From positions 372,001 through 436,000 of the forward strand of contig JBFXCU010000001.1 of the NCBI GenBank assembly GCA_050181835.1: a stretch of 64,000 nucleotides of DNA. The letters are read 5' to 3'. The translations under genes and the position numbers were made by a program. This document shows, one piece after another, positions 1-7,098 of this stretch (position 1 is its first letter; each line of letters opens with the position of its first letter). The notes beneath the pieces are model-generated. The model saw only the letters and a program-made list of their open reading frames with translations, was not told where the DNA came from and ran no database searches. Source of the stretch: CAILZL01 sp050181835 (lineage in GTDB: Bacteria > Pseudomonadota > Gammaproteobacteria > Steroidobacterales > Steroidobacteraceae).

Positions 1-1019
1 CCCGGATTGGCTTCCAGATGCAGGATGCGCGACGCATGCGCATACAGAACCGCATCATCACGCACCTGCTCGAATGCCGGCATACGGATGTAGGATTTAC
101 TGCGATCCTTGTTGGGCACGTCGCGATAGAACTTCACGACGTGCGCTACTGGCTTCTTATCCGCCACGCCGGTCGCTGAGCGTGTCGAAGCGCTCTGTGT
201 TGAGCACCCTTCGCTGGATAAACCAGTTCCTTCGGTTACAGGCTCAGGGGACGATTGGCTCGGCTCCATCGCATATGGATCAATCGGTGGATTCAACTTG
301 CCGGGCGTATCAATGCTGGTGGAATCAATCTCGATCCAGTCAGTCGGCAACTCTCTGCGCAGAAAGGCCGTGCCGCGCAAATCAGTAATCGCTTCAATCG
401 GCTCGCCTTTGCCCAGACGATGCGCCAGTTCAATAATCTGGCGTTCGGCATTGCCGTACACCAGCAGATCGGCAGCGGCATCCAGCAGCACCGAACGGCG
501 CACCTGCTCCGACCAGTAATCAAAATGCGCAATGCGCCGCAGGCTGGCCTCGATGCCGCCGATGATGATGGGTGTGTCCTTGTAGGCTTCACGCACCCGC
601 TGCGAATACACAATCACGCAACGGTCGGGACGCTGGCCACCTTCGCCACCCGGCGTGTAGGCATCATCGCTGCGTACACGGCGATCCGAGGTGTAACGGT
701 TCACCATCGAATCCATGTTGCCGCCGGTCACGCCAAAGAACAGATTGGGTTTGCCCAGTGCCTTGAAAGCCTCCGCCGAACGCCAGTCCGGCTGCGCAAT
801 CATGCCGACACGAAATCCCTGCGCCTCCAGCACCCGGCCAATAATCGCCATGCCAAAACTGGGGTGATCCACATACGCATCGCCACCAACAATGATGATG
901 TCGCAGCTATCCCAGCCCAGCTCGTCCATTTCCGCACGCGACATGGGCAAGAACGGCGCCGTCCCGAAACGGGAGGCCCAGTACTTGCGGTAAGAGAACA
1001 ATTCGCGCGCGGCTTGCAT
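1..1019 (-). CDS. ygiQ: YgiQ/UPF0313 radical SAM protein, N-terminal part (runs off window)
   Basis: About 339 codons from the start; the rest lies left of the window, so the radical-SAM CxxxCxxC motif is not visible. Recognisable YgiQ blocks, in order, are SYRKYW and FGTAPFLP near the N terminus, GWDSCDII, GDAYVDHPSFG, LEAQGFRVG, AQPDW, GNMDSMVNRY, GGIEASLRR and YAHASRIL close to the edge. The biochemical role of the family is not established; it is assigned to radical-SAM chemistry. ATG at 1017-1019 is the first good start and gives the usual short lead before SYRKYW. Odd: the linker near residues 255-285, variable in the family, contains an in-frame palindromic repeat (174-249). The gene points away from the operon at 1286. 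Confidence 0.9.
   Translation of the reverse strand, partial: MQAARELFSYRKYWASRFGTAPFLPMSRAEMDELGWDSCDIIIVGGDAYVDHPSFGMAIIGRVLEAQGFRVGMIAQPDWRSAEAFKALGKPNLFFGVTGGNMDSMVNRYTSDRRVRSDDAYTPGGEGGQRPDRCVIVYSQRVREAYKDTPIIIGGIEASLRRIAHFDYWSEQVRRSVLLDAAADLLVYGNAERQIIELAHRLGKGEPIEAITDLRGTAFLRRELPTDWIEIDSTSIDTPGKLNPPIDPYAMEPSQSSPEPVTEGTGLSSEGCSTQSASTRSATGVADKKPVAHVVKFYRDVPNKDRSKSYIRMPAFEQVRDDAVLYAHASRILHLEANP
174..249. repeat. REP-like inverted repeat inside ygiQ
   Basis: Two arms in opposite orientation: CGCTGAGCGTGTCGAAGCGC at 174-193, and the complement of 229-249, which carries CTGAGCCTGT then CCGAAGG. They share the core CTGAGC-TGT-CGAAG. About 35 bases lie between them. The core resembles a small palindromic repeat dispersed in many proteobacterial genomes (from memory). 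The whole unit is translated in frame in ygiQ. Confidence 0.6.
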
Positions 1020-1245
1020 AGGGCGCGGATTATGGGTGCGGGAGGGCGAATCTCCAAGGGTTAAAAGGCTGAATTGGTGGGGATTTCGGGATTTTGACGC
1101 ACCACAATGGTATCCAGATTCTGACGTTTACCGTTAAAACGGCGTGCAATCTGACACTGACCCTCTTAGGCTTATGGGAGCCAGTGCTTGGCGAATCAAA
1201 GCTAATGCTATATGTGATTTATAGTTTTATCTTGCTAAATCGCTT

Positions 1246-1268
1246 AATCCGAAACATTTCGGATTTTT
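1246..1268 (+). promoter_or_regulatory. Terminator-like leader hairpin ahead of the orphan operon
   Basis: Perfect 9-bp arms AATCCGAAA (1246-1254) and TTTCGGATT (1257-1265) run into a T tract (1264-1268). The hairpin ends 3 bases before the AAGGAG ribosome site at 1271-1276. No rightward gene lies upstream in the window, as ygiQ points the other way, so a terminator for an upstream gene is unlikely; attenuation or ribosome-site control of the operon is the natural reading (inference). The upstream stretch 1200-1240 is AT-rich and could hold the promoter, but no convincing -35/-10 pair was found. Confidence 0.55.
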
Positions 1269-1285
1269 ATAAGGAGACAGTGAGC

Positions 1286-1573
1286 GTGCATGCCGCATAC
1301 AAATTTAGCATTACTATTTATTCAGACGACCTTGCAGTCGTTAATTGCCTCCGGGCGCTCTCACAGTACAGCCAATCCACTGGTAACAATCGCATTCCCT
1401 GGGGCGGTACAAAAAACGAAGACTGGCAGAGAGCGGGAAACGAAGTCACGTTTCGCTTCACAAGCCCGGAGTACCGAAAAGTGTTTCTGTCCGAAGGACA
1501 GCGGTTGCTTCCCCAATCCCTTTGGTCAGTTATAAGTCAAAGTGATAGTGACCCTGCGAATCGTCAGTCATGA
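1286..1573 (+). CDS. Unrecognised 95-aa protein, first gene of an overlapping three-gene operon
   Basis: I do not recognise this protein. The frame is open from 1094, but the likely start is GTG 1286, nine bases after AAGGAG (1271-1276); the upstream part overlaps the leader hairpin and reads like non-coding DNA. GTG 1280 is too close to the ribosome site. Product: soluble, with an N-terminal beta-like stretch (YKFSITIYSDD), a central NRIPWGGTKNEDW segment and a polar tail. No signal peptide, membrane segment or metal motif is seen. Its TGA overlaps the next ATG (ATGA at 1570-1573), implying translational coupling. Base composition looks lower in GC than the flanking core genes. Confidence 0.6.
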   Translation: MHAAYKFSITIYSDDLAVVNCLRALSQYSQSTGNNRIPWGGTKNEDWQRAGNEVTFRFTSPEYRKVFLSEGQRLLPQSLWSVISQSDSDPANRQS

Positions 1574-1710
1574 AATACAACAAGTACGCCAAGCTCGCAC
1601 ACACCGCGCTCCCGACTAACTTACGAAGTTATGCCGTTTGGTTGGGCTTGTCGGTCCCAGTCGGTAACTTTCTACGGCGCTTAGGCCGTCACGTGATGCC
1701 ACATGCTTGA
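1570..1710 (+). CDS. Small 46-aa protein, second gene of the overlapping operon
   Basis: A short frame, ATG 1570 to TGA 1708-1710, starting inside the stop of the preceding gene (ATGA) and ending 8 bases inside the next gene (ATG 1703). The peptide is basic, with a moderately hydrophobic middle (YAVWLGLSVPVGNFLRR) that could form an amphipathic helix. It has no ribosome site of its own and would depend on coupling. Function unknown; a small toxin, antitoxin or membrane-associated peptide would fit the size but nothing demonstrates it. The gene could be a chance frame; the overlaps on both sides argue otherwise. Confidence 0.45.
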   Translation: MKYNKYAKLAHTALPTNLRSYAVWLGLSVPVGNFLRRLGRHVMPHA

Positions 1711-2563
1711 TCCTCGCGAACAAGCCATCAAGCACGCTGCTTATCGTGGTGCCTTTGCACCGGTGCTAGCAAAGGTTGCCGCAGAAATTCTGGACGTGCC
1801 TGCTTCTTCGTCACCCACAATAATTGGTCTGCTCTATGCGCCCGAGATGCTGACTGCAGCAGCAGATACGGGACTCTCGTTGAATCTCGATATTGATGTC
1901 ACCATTGCATACCTCGTCACGCTAGAGGCAGATAGAGCTAAGAAGCAAGGTTTGGACGCCAAACTATTGGACCTGCATTCGAAAATGGCAGCTGGTGTAA
2001 CCCCATTCCTGAGCCAATGCTATGACCCCGTCGTGTTTCCGCTTTTCGTTGATACTCTCCTTGGTTTGTGGTTCGACTATGCTGCAGCACGTCTCGGTTC
2101 TTCAGGGGTCCCTGCTGACTCGTATCCTTCCTCCTCGCTGCTGAGAGGAGTAGCATCTTCGGAGAAACTAGATGAAGCGATTGAGTTACTCGTTAGCTAT
2201 ATATTGGGAATAACCGACGCTGGCGCTAGGCAGAAGAGGTCTTTGGAGTTATACCCACGTGAGTTAAGGCAAGAGGCTTTTGTACGCGCCAAAAGTCTCG
2301 AGATAAGTTCAGCTGCGGCAGCGGTATTTCTTGTGCTAGCCGCATCAAACAGTGTCAAACAACACATCAGTGTGATCAAGCGGGTATTCTCGGCGAACCA
2401 GAGGGCGCTTTATCAACACCATTTAGCGATGCTACGTGTTGATGACGTGCTTCTTACCCGCTATTCGCAAGACCCAATTTGTGGCTACCTTAACGGGCAG
2501 AGCCATACGGCATTGAAGCGCTATGCAGATGGCATTCGTGCCTATCTAGAGTTGCGTTGGTAG
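1703..2563 (+). CDS. Unrecognised 286-aa protein, third gene of the overlapping operon
   Basis: Not recognised. The protein looks mostly alpha-helical, with alternating hydrophobic and charged stretches, a Lys/Arg-rich patch near residues 175-200 (KRSLELYPRELRQEAF), and a short Ala-rich hydrophobic segment (SSAAAAVFLVLAAS) that is probably too short for a confident membrane helix. No nuclease, ATPase, HEPN or metal motif was found. Its start overlaps the end of the small second gene by 8 bases. The cluster sits between ygiQ and a toxin-antitoxin pair beside two decayed genes, typical of a variable locus, so a defence or addiction role is possible but only inferred. Confidence 0.6.
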   Translation: MLDPREQAIKHAAYRGAFAPVLAKVAAEILDVPASSSPTIIGLLYAPEMLTAAADTGLSLNLDIDVTIAYLVTLEADRAKKQGLDAKLLDLHSKMAAGVTPFLSQCYDPVVFPLFVDTLLGLWFDYAAARLGSSGVPADSYPSSSLLRGVASSEKLDEAIELLVSYILGITDAGARQKRSLELYPRELRQEAFVRAKSLEISSAAAAVFLVLAASNSVKQHISVIKRVFSANQRALYQHHLAMLRVDDVLLTRYSQDPICGYLNGQSHTALKRYADGIRAYLELRW

Positions 2564-2575
2564 CCATGCAGCATA

Positions 2576-2740
2576 ATAAATTATCGATAATCGATTTCGT
2601 TTTACTCAATTCAAGCGACTTTAATTCCAACCCCTCAATCTCCTGCAACGACTTGCCAGCAATGCCTTGCAAGTCGCCATACATGCCAGTTAAGTTCATC
2701 ACACGCTCAATCTGTTCCTCGCGTTTGGCGGATTGCGTTT
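2576..2740 (-). pseudogene. 3' remnant of a second DUF2130 gene
   Basis: The leftward frame encodes KREEQIERVMNLTGMYGDLQ and then KSLQEIEGLELKSLEL. These match the last ~45 residues of the intact DUF2130 protein at 3504-4781 (KREEQIERVM, MYGDLQGIAGKSLQEIEGLE). The DNA copies differ at many positions, mostly synonymous, so this is an old paralogue or foreign homologue rather than a recent duplication. Everything upstream of about 2740 is gone, and the C terminus runs past the expected stop. It lies in the same orientation as the intact gene, bracketing the toxin-antitoxin pair. Confidence 0.75.
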
Positions 2741-2839
2741 CTCGACAGTCTTGATGTGTGCTGTAGGCGGACTCCTCTCAGGCAGCATGTTGAAAATTCG
2801 GTCAACGGTCGAACGGACTTCCTCCAGTTTGCGTCTTGG

Positions 2840-2864
2840 CCGGTCGTTCATGTCAAACGACCGG
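2840..2864. promoter_or_regulatory. Perfect palindrome upstream of the toxin-antitoxin operon, candidate operator
   Basis: Arms CCGGTCGTT (2840-2848) and AACGACCGG (2856-2864) are perfect 9-bp inverted repeats around a 7-base loop, 47 bases before the antitoxin start. Antitoxins of such pairs usually bind palindromes here to repress the operon (family knowledge). There is no T tract, so it is not a good terminator. It could also be a dispersed palindrome. Confidence 0.4.
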
Positions 2865-2911
2865 TCACTTATCCGTTGTCACCTATATCCAGGCGAAGTA
2901 TTCTCTGATCC

Positions 2912-3145
2912 ATGGTCATGCCTGTCGAAAAACTTACAAAGGAAGTATTGGCACTTCCAAGCGATGCGCGGGCGCTGTTGGCTGACCGTTTGGTTGAGAG
3001 CCTTGATCCACTCGCGGACGATCAAATTCGTGCCCTTTGGGCCGCAGAGGCCCTGCGCCGCCGGGACGAAGTACGCTCCGGGAAAGTAGAAACCATTCCC
3101 GCAGAGGTGGCGCTGGCGAGAGTGCGTGCCCTTCTCAAGAAATGA
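2912..3145 (+). CDS. Antitoxin, addiction-module component family (TIGR02574-like)
   Basis: A 77-residue protein with the family pattern: an N-terminal helix EKLTKEVLALPSDARALLAD, then LVESLDP, a central LWAAEALRRRDEV, and a C-terminal VETIPAEVALARVRALL segment expected to wrap the toxin. It neutralises the RelE/ParE-type toxin encoded next. Start: ATG 2912 or ATG 2918, with no strong ribosome site to decide. Its stop overlaps the toxin start (ATGA at 3142-3145), the usual antitoxin-first layout. Autoregulation through the palindrome at 2840-2864 is plausible. Confidence 0.85.
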   Translation: MVMPVEKLTKEVLALPSDARALLADRLVESLDPLADDQIRALWAAEALRRRDEVRSGKVETIPAEVALARVRALLKK

Positions 3146-3438
3146 GGCTGGAGCTTCATCCGGAAGCGCTGTTGGAGTACGAGGGCGCTGTCACCTATTA
3201 CGAAGATCGGCAGCCTGGGTTGGGTGGCCGCTTTATTGTGTCCGTCGAAGCGACCTTTGGCAGCATTCGTGAAAATCCAGAGACAGGGCTGTTCCTGGCA
3301 CAAGACGTTCAGCGTCGGCTAACCCGAGTATTTCCATACGCAGTGCTTTATACCGTGGAGCCGGAATACATTCTGGTAATTGCTGTCATGCACTGCCACC
3401 AAGAACCGGGTTATTGGCGCTTGCGTGTCGGCGGATAG
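3142..3438 (+). CDS. RelE/ParE-family toxin
   Basis: A 98-residue protein from ATG 3142. It shows the ParE/RelE fold signature: an N-terminal strand with helix (LELHPEALLEYEGAVTYYED), RQPGLGGRF, the central FGSIRENPETG block, a strand with basic residues (VQRRLTRVFPYAVLYTVE) and the closing HCHQEPGYW. Members inhibit gyrase (ParE) or cleave ribosome-bound mRNA (RelE); the sequence alone does not separate these. The frame stays open upstream to 3037, but that part overlaps the antitoxin and is not toxin-like. All expected blocks are present, so it appears intact. Confidence 0.85.
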   Translation: MRLELHPEALLEYEGAVTYYEDRQPGLGGRFIVSVEATFGSIRENPETGLFLAQDVQRRLTRVFPYAVLYTVEPEYILVIAVMHCHQEPGYWRLRVGG

Positions 3439-3503
3439 CAATTCGTTGCAGGCACGATCCCTATGGGCGGCGGCCCGAGTTCAAACCTTGCTAGCCTGCT
3501 AAA

Positions 3504-4781
3504 TTAATCACCATTCAAGCCAAGCGCCTTCAATTCCAGCCCCTCAATCTCCTGCAACGACTTGCCGGCAATGCCCTGCAAGTCGCCGTACATGCCGACG
3601 GTTGAACTCATCACGCGTTCGATCTGTTCTTCACGCTTGGCCCATTGTTTCATGATGACTTTGCGTTCTTTGTCCAAGTCTTCCTGCATAGAGGAAAAGG
3701 CTTCAACAATGGCTTCAACACGTTGCCGAAAGCGGGGGCCAGTGAGGTATTGGTACACCATCTCGGTTTTGGTTTGCTGACCTTCGGAAACCTGACGGGC
3801 CATATTCACTTGCAACAAAGTGTTACGCAGCACGGTAGCGACAGGTAGCGCGGCGCGTGGATGCGTCACCCATACGCCATCGACGATATCGAAGCTGTCT
3901 ACGTCTTTGGGCAGCGCGTGACTGACGATCACCGCGATTTCAGCTTTGGCGTTGCGTTGGTCTTCGCGCAGCTTCACCAGCCAGCCATCGCTCCAGTTTT
4001 TAGTGCGTTTGGATTCCCACAATATGGAGCCGCATGATTGACCGCTACTACTCACCACGCGCTGCAACGCATCGCCACCGAATTCGCCTTTGGCTACTGG
4101 CTCAATCGAATCAAACGGAAATTTACTGCGTAGTAGATTTTCCAGCTCCAGTTCTTGCACTTCACCTTGCAGTTGTTGCGAACCTTGTTCGGCTTTCTGT
4201 TTCAGTTCTTCGATCTTTTGCTGCATGGAGGTGATGGTTTGGTCTTTCTCCATCATTTTCAGCTTGAGGCTTTCTTCCGCAGCGCGTTGCGCTTGCGTGC
4301 GCGCTTCACCGAGGCCATCGGTAACCCGCTTTTCAATGGTGAGTTCCAGCTCGCGCTGGGCGTCATTTAACGCACGTTCTTTTTTCAGCAACTCGGCTTG
4401 AGCCTGTTGTGCGGCAGCCAATTTAACCTCACGACTTTTGAGCACTTCTTGTAGCTCAAGCAGTTCGCGTGCCTTGCCTTCCAGTTCTGCAGCGCTGGCT
4501 TGCTTGGCTTTGCGTGCTTCATCAGCAATCAGGCGTGCGCGTTCAGTGTGCAATTGCGCAGCCACCTGATCCGCCACTTTGCTATCTAGGGTTCGCTGTG
4601 ATTCCAGTAGCTGCTTTTCCTTGTCGCGCAACCCTGCTTCACGCTTGGCTACCTCGACATCTTTTTGCACTAGCTGTTGTTCAAACTGCAGGCGGGTTGT
4701 GGCAATCAACGGCGCAGCCAGCGATTCGGTCAGCCGAATCTCGCTCTTGCAGTTCGGACAAGTGATGGTGGGTTCAGTCAT
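3504..4781 (-). CDS. DUF2130 domain protein with zinc motif and long coiled coil
   Basis: 425 residues. The N terminus carries CPNCKSE, half of a zinc-binding motif; residues ~30-210 form a long charged coiled coil rich in Glu, Gln, Lys and Ala; the C-terminal half is the DUF2130 domain, with PFDSIEPVAKGEFGGD and ILWESKRTKNWSDGW. The E-x-K in the latter resembles a restriction-endonuclease-like core (inference). The closing MYGDLQGIAGKSLQEIEGLE is typical of the family. Cellular role unknown; members often occur in accessory DNA near restriction or toxin genes. The stop is in good context, and a decayed second copy lies downstream at 2576-2740. Confidence 0.85.
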   Translation of the reverse strand: MTEPTITCPNCKSEIRLTESLAAPLIATTRLQFEQQLVQKDVEVAKREAGLRDKEKQLLESQRTLDSKVADQVAAQLHTERARLIADEARKAKQASAAELEGKARELLELQEVLKSREVKLAAAQQAQAELLKKERALNDAQRELELTIEKRVTDGLGEARTQAQRAAEESLKLKMMEKDQTITSMQQKIEELKQKAEQGSQQLQGEVQELELENLLRSKFPFDSIEPVAKGEFGGDALQRVVSSSGQSCGSILWESKRTKNWSDGWLVKLREDQRNAKAEIAVIVSHALPKDVDSFDIVDGVWVTHPRAALPVATVLRNTLLQVNMARQVSEGQQTKTEMVYQYLTGPRFRQRVEAIVEAFSSMQEDLDKERKVIMKQWAKREEQIERVMSSTVGMYGDLQGIAGKSLQEIEGLELKALGLNGD

Positions 4782-4866
4782 GGTTAGTTTTGATTAAAGG
4801 ACTCTGTGAATAGTATTGAAGTTGTCAGCACGGCGCTTGGTCAAAGTGCCGTCGACCAAGCTGGGA

Positions 4867-4908
4867 GCCCTTTCCCCCGGCCCCTCTCCCGCAACCGGGC
4901 GAGGGGAG
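4867..4908 (+). repeat. REP-like palindrome, left copy flanking the DUF559 remnant
   Basis: The core CCCCTCTCCCGCAACCGGGC (4881-4900) is followed by GAGGGGAG and forms an imperfect hairpin. It matches, in inverted orientation, the copy at 5189-5223. A related palindrome lies upstream of dinB (34561-34583). Confidence 0.7.
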
Positions 4909-4915
4909 TTGACGC

Positions 4916-5190
4916 TCAGCGTCCAATCTTCATCACAACTAATCGTATCTGTTCCAGCACCGACTCGGTTTGTTGTAACACCTGATGTTCCAGAAACGTA
5001 GTACGGTGTAGCCGTTGGTGTTTAACCATGCGTCACGCACTGTGTCGTGTGAGTCACCATGTTGGCTGCCATCGCATTCGATGACGAGCTTGTATTCGTT
5101 GCAGATGAAGTCGGCAATGTACGGCCCAACAGGTTTCTGACGCTTGAATTTCAGGCACATGAAGCGATTGGCGCGCAAGTGATACCAGCG
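4916..5190 (-). pseudogene. DUF559 (Vsr-like endonuclease fold) gene, truncated and frameshifted
   Basis: The leftward frame gives WYHLRANRFMCLKFKRQKP, PVGPYIADFIC, LVIECDGSQHGD and VLRFWN, the conserved heart of DUF559, a family with a PD-(D/E)XK/Vsr-like fold. Two lesions are visible. The N terminus stops where the palindrome at 5189-5223 begins, losing about 35 usual residues. After RFWN one base is missing near 4994; the neighbouring frame resumes with HQVLQQTESVLEQIR and ends at TGA 4916-4918. Read uncorrected, the protein ends at 4939. It fits tightly between two inverted palindromes. Probably inactive. Confidence 0.75.
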
Positions 5191-5223
5191 CCCGGTTGCG
5201 GGAGAGGGGTTAGGGGAGAGGGC
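5189..5223 (-). repeat. REP-like palindrome, right copy flanking the DUF559 remnant
   Basis: Read leftward: GCCCTCTCCC, CTAA, then CCCCTCTCCCGCAACCGGGC and G, the same core as at 4867-4908. The two copies form an inverted pair about 280 bases apart, with the DUF559 remnant filling the space. The core overlaps the truncated 5' end of the remnant by about 2 bases. Confidence 0.7.
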
Positions 5224-5272
5224 TTTCTTATCCTACTTGCCATCCTTGGCCTCAAAGTAAATGGCTAGTGGT

Positions 5273-6724
5273 TCAAATGCCACCCACGCACATGTATTTC
5301 AGCTCGGTGTAATCCTCAATGCCATACATGGAGCCTTCACGACCCAAGCCGGACTCTTTGATGCCGCCGAAGGGGGCGACTTCGTTGGAGATGAGGCCGG
5401 TGTTGATGCCGACCATGCCGTATTCCAGTGCTTCACCGACACGCCAGCTGCGGGCGAGATCGCGCGTGTAAAAGTAAGACGCCAAGCCGAACTCGGTGTC
5501 ATTGGCCATGTGAATGGCTTCGGCTTCGGTCTTGAAACGGAACACGGGGGCGAGTGGGCCAAAGGTTTCTTCCCGCGCCACCAACATATTGGGGGTGACG
5601 TCGGTAATGACGCTGGCTTCAAAGAAGGTGCCGCCAAGGGCATGGGGCTTGCCGCCCAGTACGAGCTTGGCGCCTTTACCTACGGCATCGTCGATATGTT
5701 CCTTCACCTTATTGACTGCATTCATGTCGATCATTGGGCCGAGCTCGGTGGGGCCTTCAAGACCATTGCCGACACGTAGTTTTTTCACTGCCTCGACCAA
5801 TTTGACAACAAAGGCATCGTAAATGCCTTCTTGCACCAGCAGGCGATTGGTGCACACGCAGGTTTGTCCGGTGTTGCGGTACTTGCTGGCGATCACCCCT
5901 TGCACGGCTGCATCCAGATCGGCGTCGTCAAAGACGATAAAGGGCGCGTTGCCACCCAGTTCCATCGACACTTTTTTCATGGTTGGCACGCATTGCGTCA
6001 TCAGTAATTTGCCAATCTCGGTGGAGCCGGTAAAGCTGAGTTTGCGCACGATGGGGTTACGGGTCAGTTCGGCGCCAATCACTGTTGCGCTGCCGGTTAC
6101 TACGTTCAACACGCCGACTGGCACACCGGCTCGTTCTGCCAAGAGCGCCAATGCCAGTGCCGAATAAGGCGTTTGCGAGGCAGGTTTGATGACAATGGTG
6201 CAACCGGCTGCCAATGCGGCACCGGCTTTGCGGGTGATCATCGCGGCGGGGAAGTTCCACGGGGTGATTGCGGCGACGACGCCGACGGCCTGACGAATCA
6301 CGACGATACGCTTGTCAGCCTGATGGCCGGGAATCACGTCGCCATAAATACGCTTGGCTTCTTCGGCAAACCACTCGATGAAGCTGGCGGCATAGGCGAT
6401 TTCGCCTTTGGATTCTGCCAGTGGTTTGCCCTGTTCCGAGGTCATCAGTACGGCCAGATCGTCTTGGTTCTGCATCATCAGTTCAAACCAGCGGCGCAGG
6501 ATGACGGCGCGTTCTTTGGCGGTTTTTGCCTGCCAAGGGGCGAGCGCTTGGTTGGCGCTCTCAATGGCCTGTTTGACCTCTTCGGTCGCCAGCGACGGTA
6601 CATTGCCAATGGCTTGTTGGGTGGCGGGATTACTGACGGAAATGCTCTTGCCGGAAGCGGCTGAGAGCCATTTCCCACCGATATAGCATTTCTGGATAAA
6701 TAGCGAAGGGTCTTTCAGGTTCAT
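5273..6724 (-). CDS. gabD: NAD(P)-dependent succinate-semialdehyde dehydrogenase
   Basis: 483 residues, matching E. coli GabD in length and order. It oxidises succinate semialdehyde to succinate at the end of the GABA shunt. Landmarks: ITPWNFPAAMITRK (cofactor pocket), FTGSTEIG, general base Glu255 in MELGGNAPF, catalytic Cys289 in NTGQTCVCTNRL, and the closing FGGIKESGLGREGSMYGIED then KYMCVGG. Start ATG 6724 places MNLKDPSLF as in GabD. No gabT or transporter adjoins it; it follows the thiolase gene at a 370-base distance and probably has its own promoter. Related aldehyde dehydrogenases could share these motifs, but the full-length match favours GabD. Confidence 0.9.
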   Translation of the reverse strand: MNLKDPSLFIQKCYIGGKWLSAASGKSISVSNPATQQAIGNVPSLATEEVKQAIESANQALAPWQAKTAKERAVILRRWFELMMQNQDDLAVLMTSEQGKPLAESKGEIAYAASFIEWFAEEAKRIYGDVIPGHQADKRIVVIRQAVGVVAAITPWNFPAAMITRKAGAALAAGCTIVIKPASQTPYSALALALLAERAGVPVGVLNVVTGSATVIGAELTRNPIVRKLSFTGSTEIGKLLMTQCVPTMKKVSMELGGNAPFIVFDDADLDAAVQGVIASKYRNTGQTCVCTNRLLVQEGIYDAFVVKLVEAVKKLRVGNGLEGPTELGPMIDMNAVNKVKEHIDDAVGKGAKLVLGGKPHALGGTFFEASVITDVTPNMLVAREETFGPLAPVFRFKTEAEAIHMANDTEFGLASYFYTRDLARSWRVGEALEYGMVGINTGLISNEVAPFGGIKESGLGREGSMYGIEDYTELKYMCVGGI

Positions 6725-7030
6725 GATCGGGCTCTCTATGCTTCATTCAAAAATGGATTTTAGCGCAGATATGGCTTCAGAAAATTTAGAGTGGTGCCTT
6801 TGCCAATAACGCGTTACATGATGCCGCCGTTCAGCTAATTCAATGTTAGGTGGGGTGTACCAACAAATATCGGTGGTTATAAGGTGTGGTTTGCAGGGTA
6901 GATAGCTCACCGTCTCTTAAAATTAGTAACAAATAACTAAAAACTCTAAAAAGCGTGACAGGATTTACTGACATTTGTCGCTAACCTGATTACGGAGTTG
7001 CATGTGAGTGGATTCGGAGTTTTCACAAGG

Positions 7031-7075
7031 ACCCGGAGGGGATAGGGACATGCTAGGGCAAGGATGCCCTTACTT
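7031..7075. repeat. Possible dispersed repeat with small hairpin in the gabD upstream region
   Basis: The 374-base gap 6725-7098 has no gene. Near its right end CCCGGAGGGGATAGGGACAT leads into AGGGC-AAGGAT-GCCCT (7055-7070), a 5-bp hairpin. The CCGGAGGG / AGGGA-ATG pattern resembles repeat families at gene ends in other gammaproteobacteria (recollection only). It may end transcription of the thiolase gene. The remaining gap is AT-rich near 6900-6960 and probably carries the gabD promoter, not resolved. Confidence 0.3.
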
Positions 7076-7098
7076 ACTGCAAGTCAACCATTCGCCGT

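Noticed and set aside
2576..3640. The duplicated DUF2130 3' ends as att sites of a recently integrated element
   Set aside because: The two copies are diverged mainly at silent positions and no integrase lies between them, so recent site-specific integration is not supported.
6804..6852. Possible attC site: TAACGCG then GTTCAGCTAATTCAATGTTAGGT upstream of gabD
   Set aside because: The closing GTTAGGT fits, but the opening box does not match RYYYAAC, the length is below that of known attC sites, and no cassette gene adjoins it.
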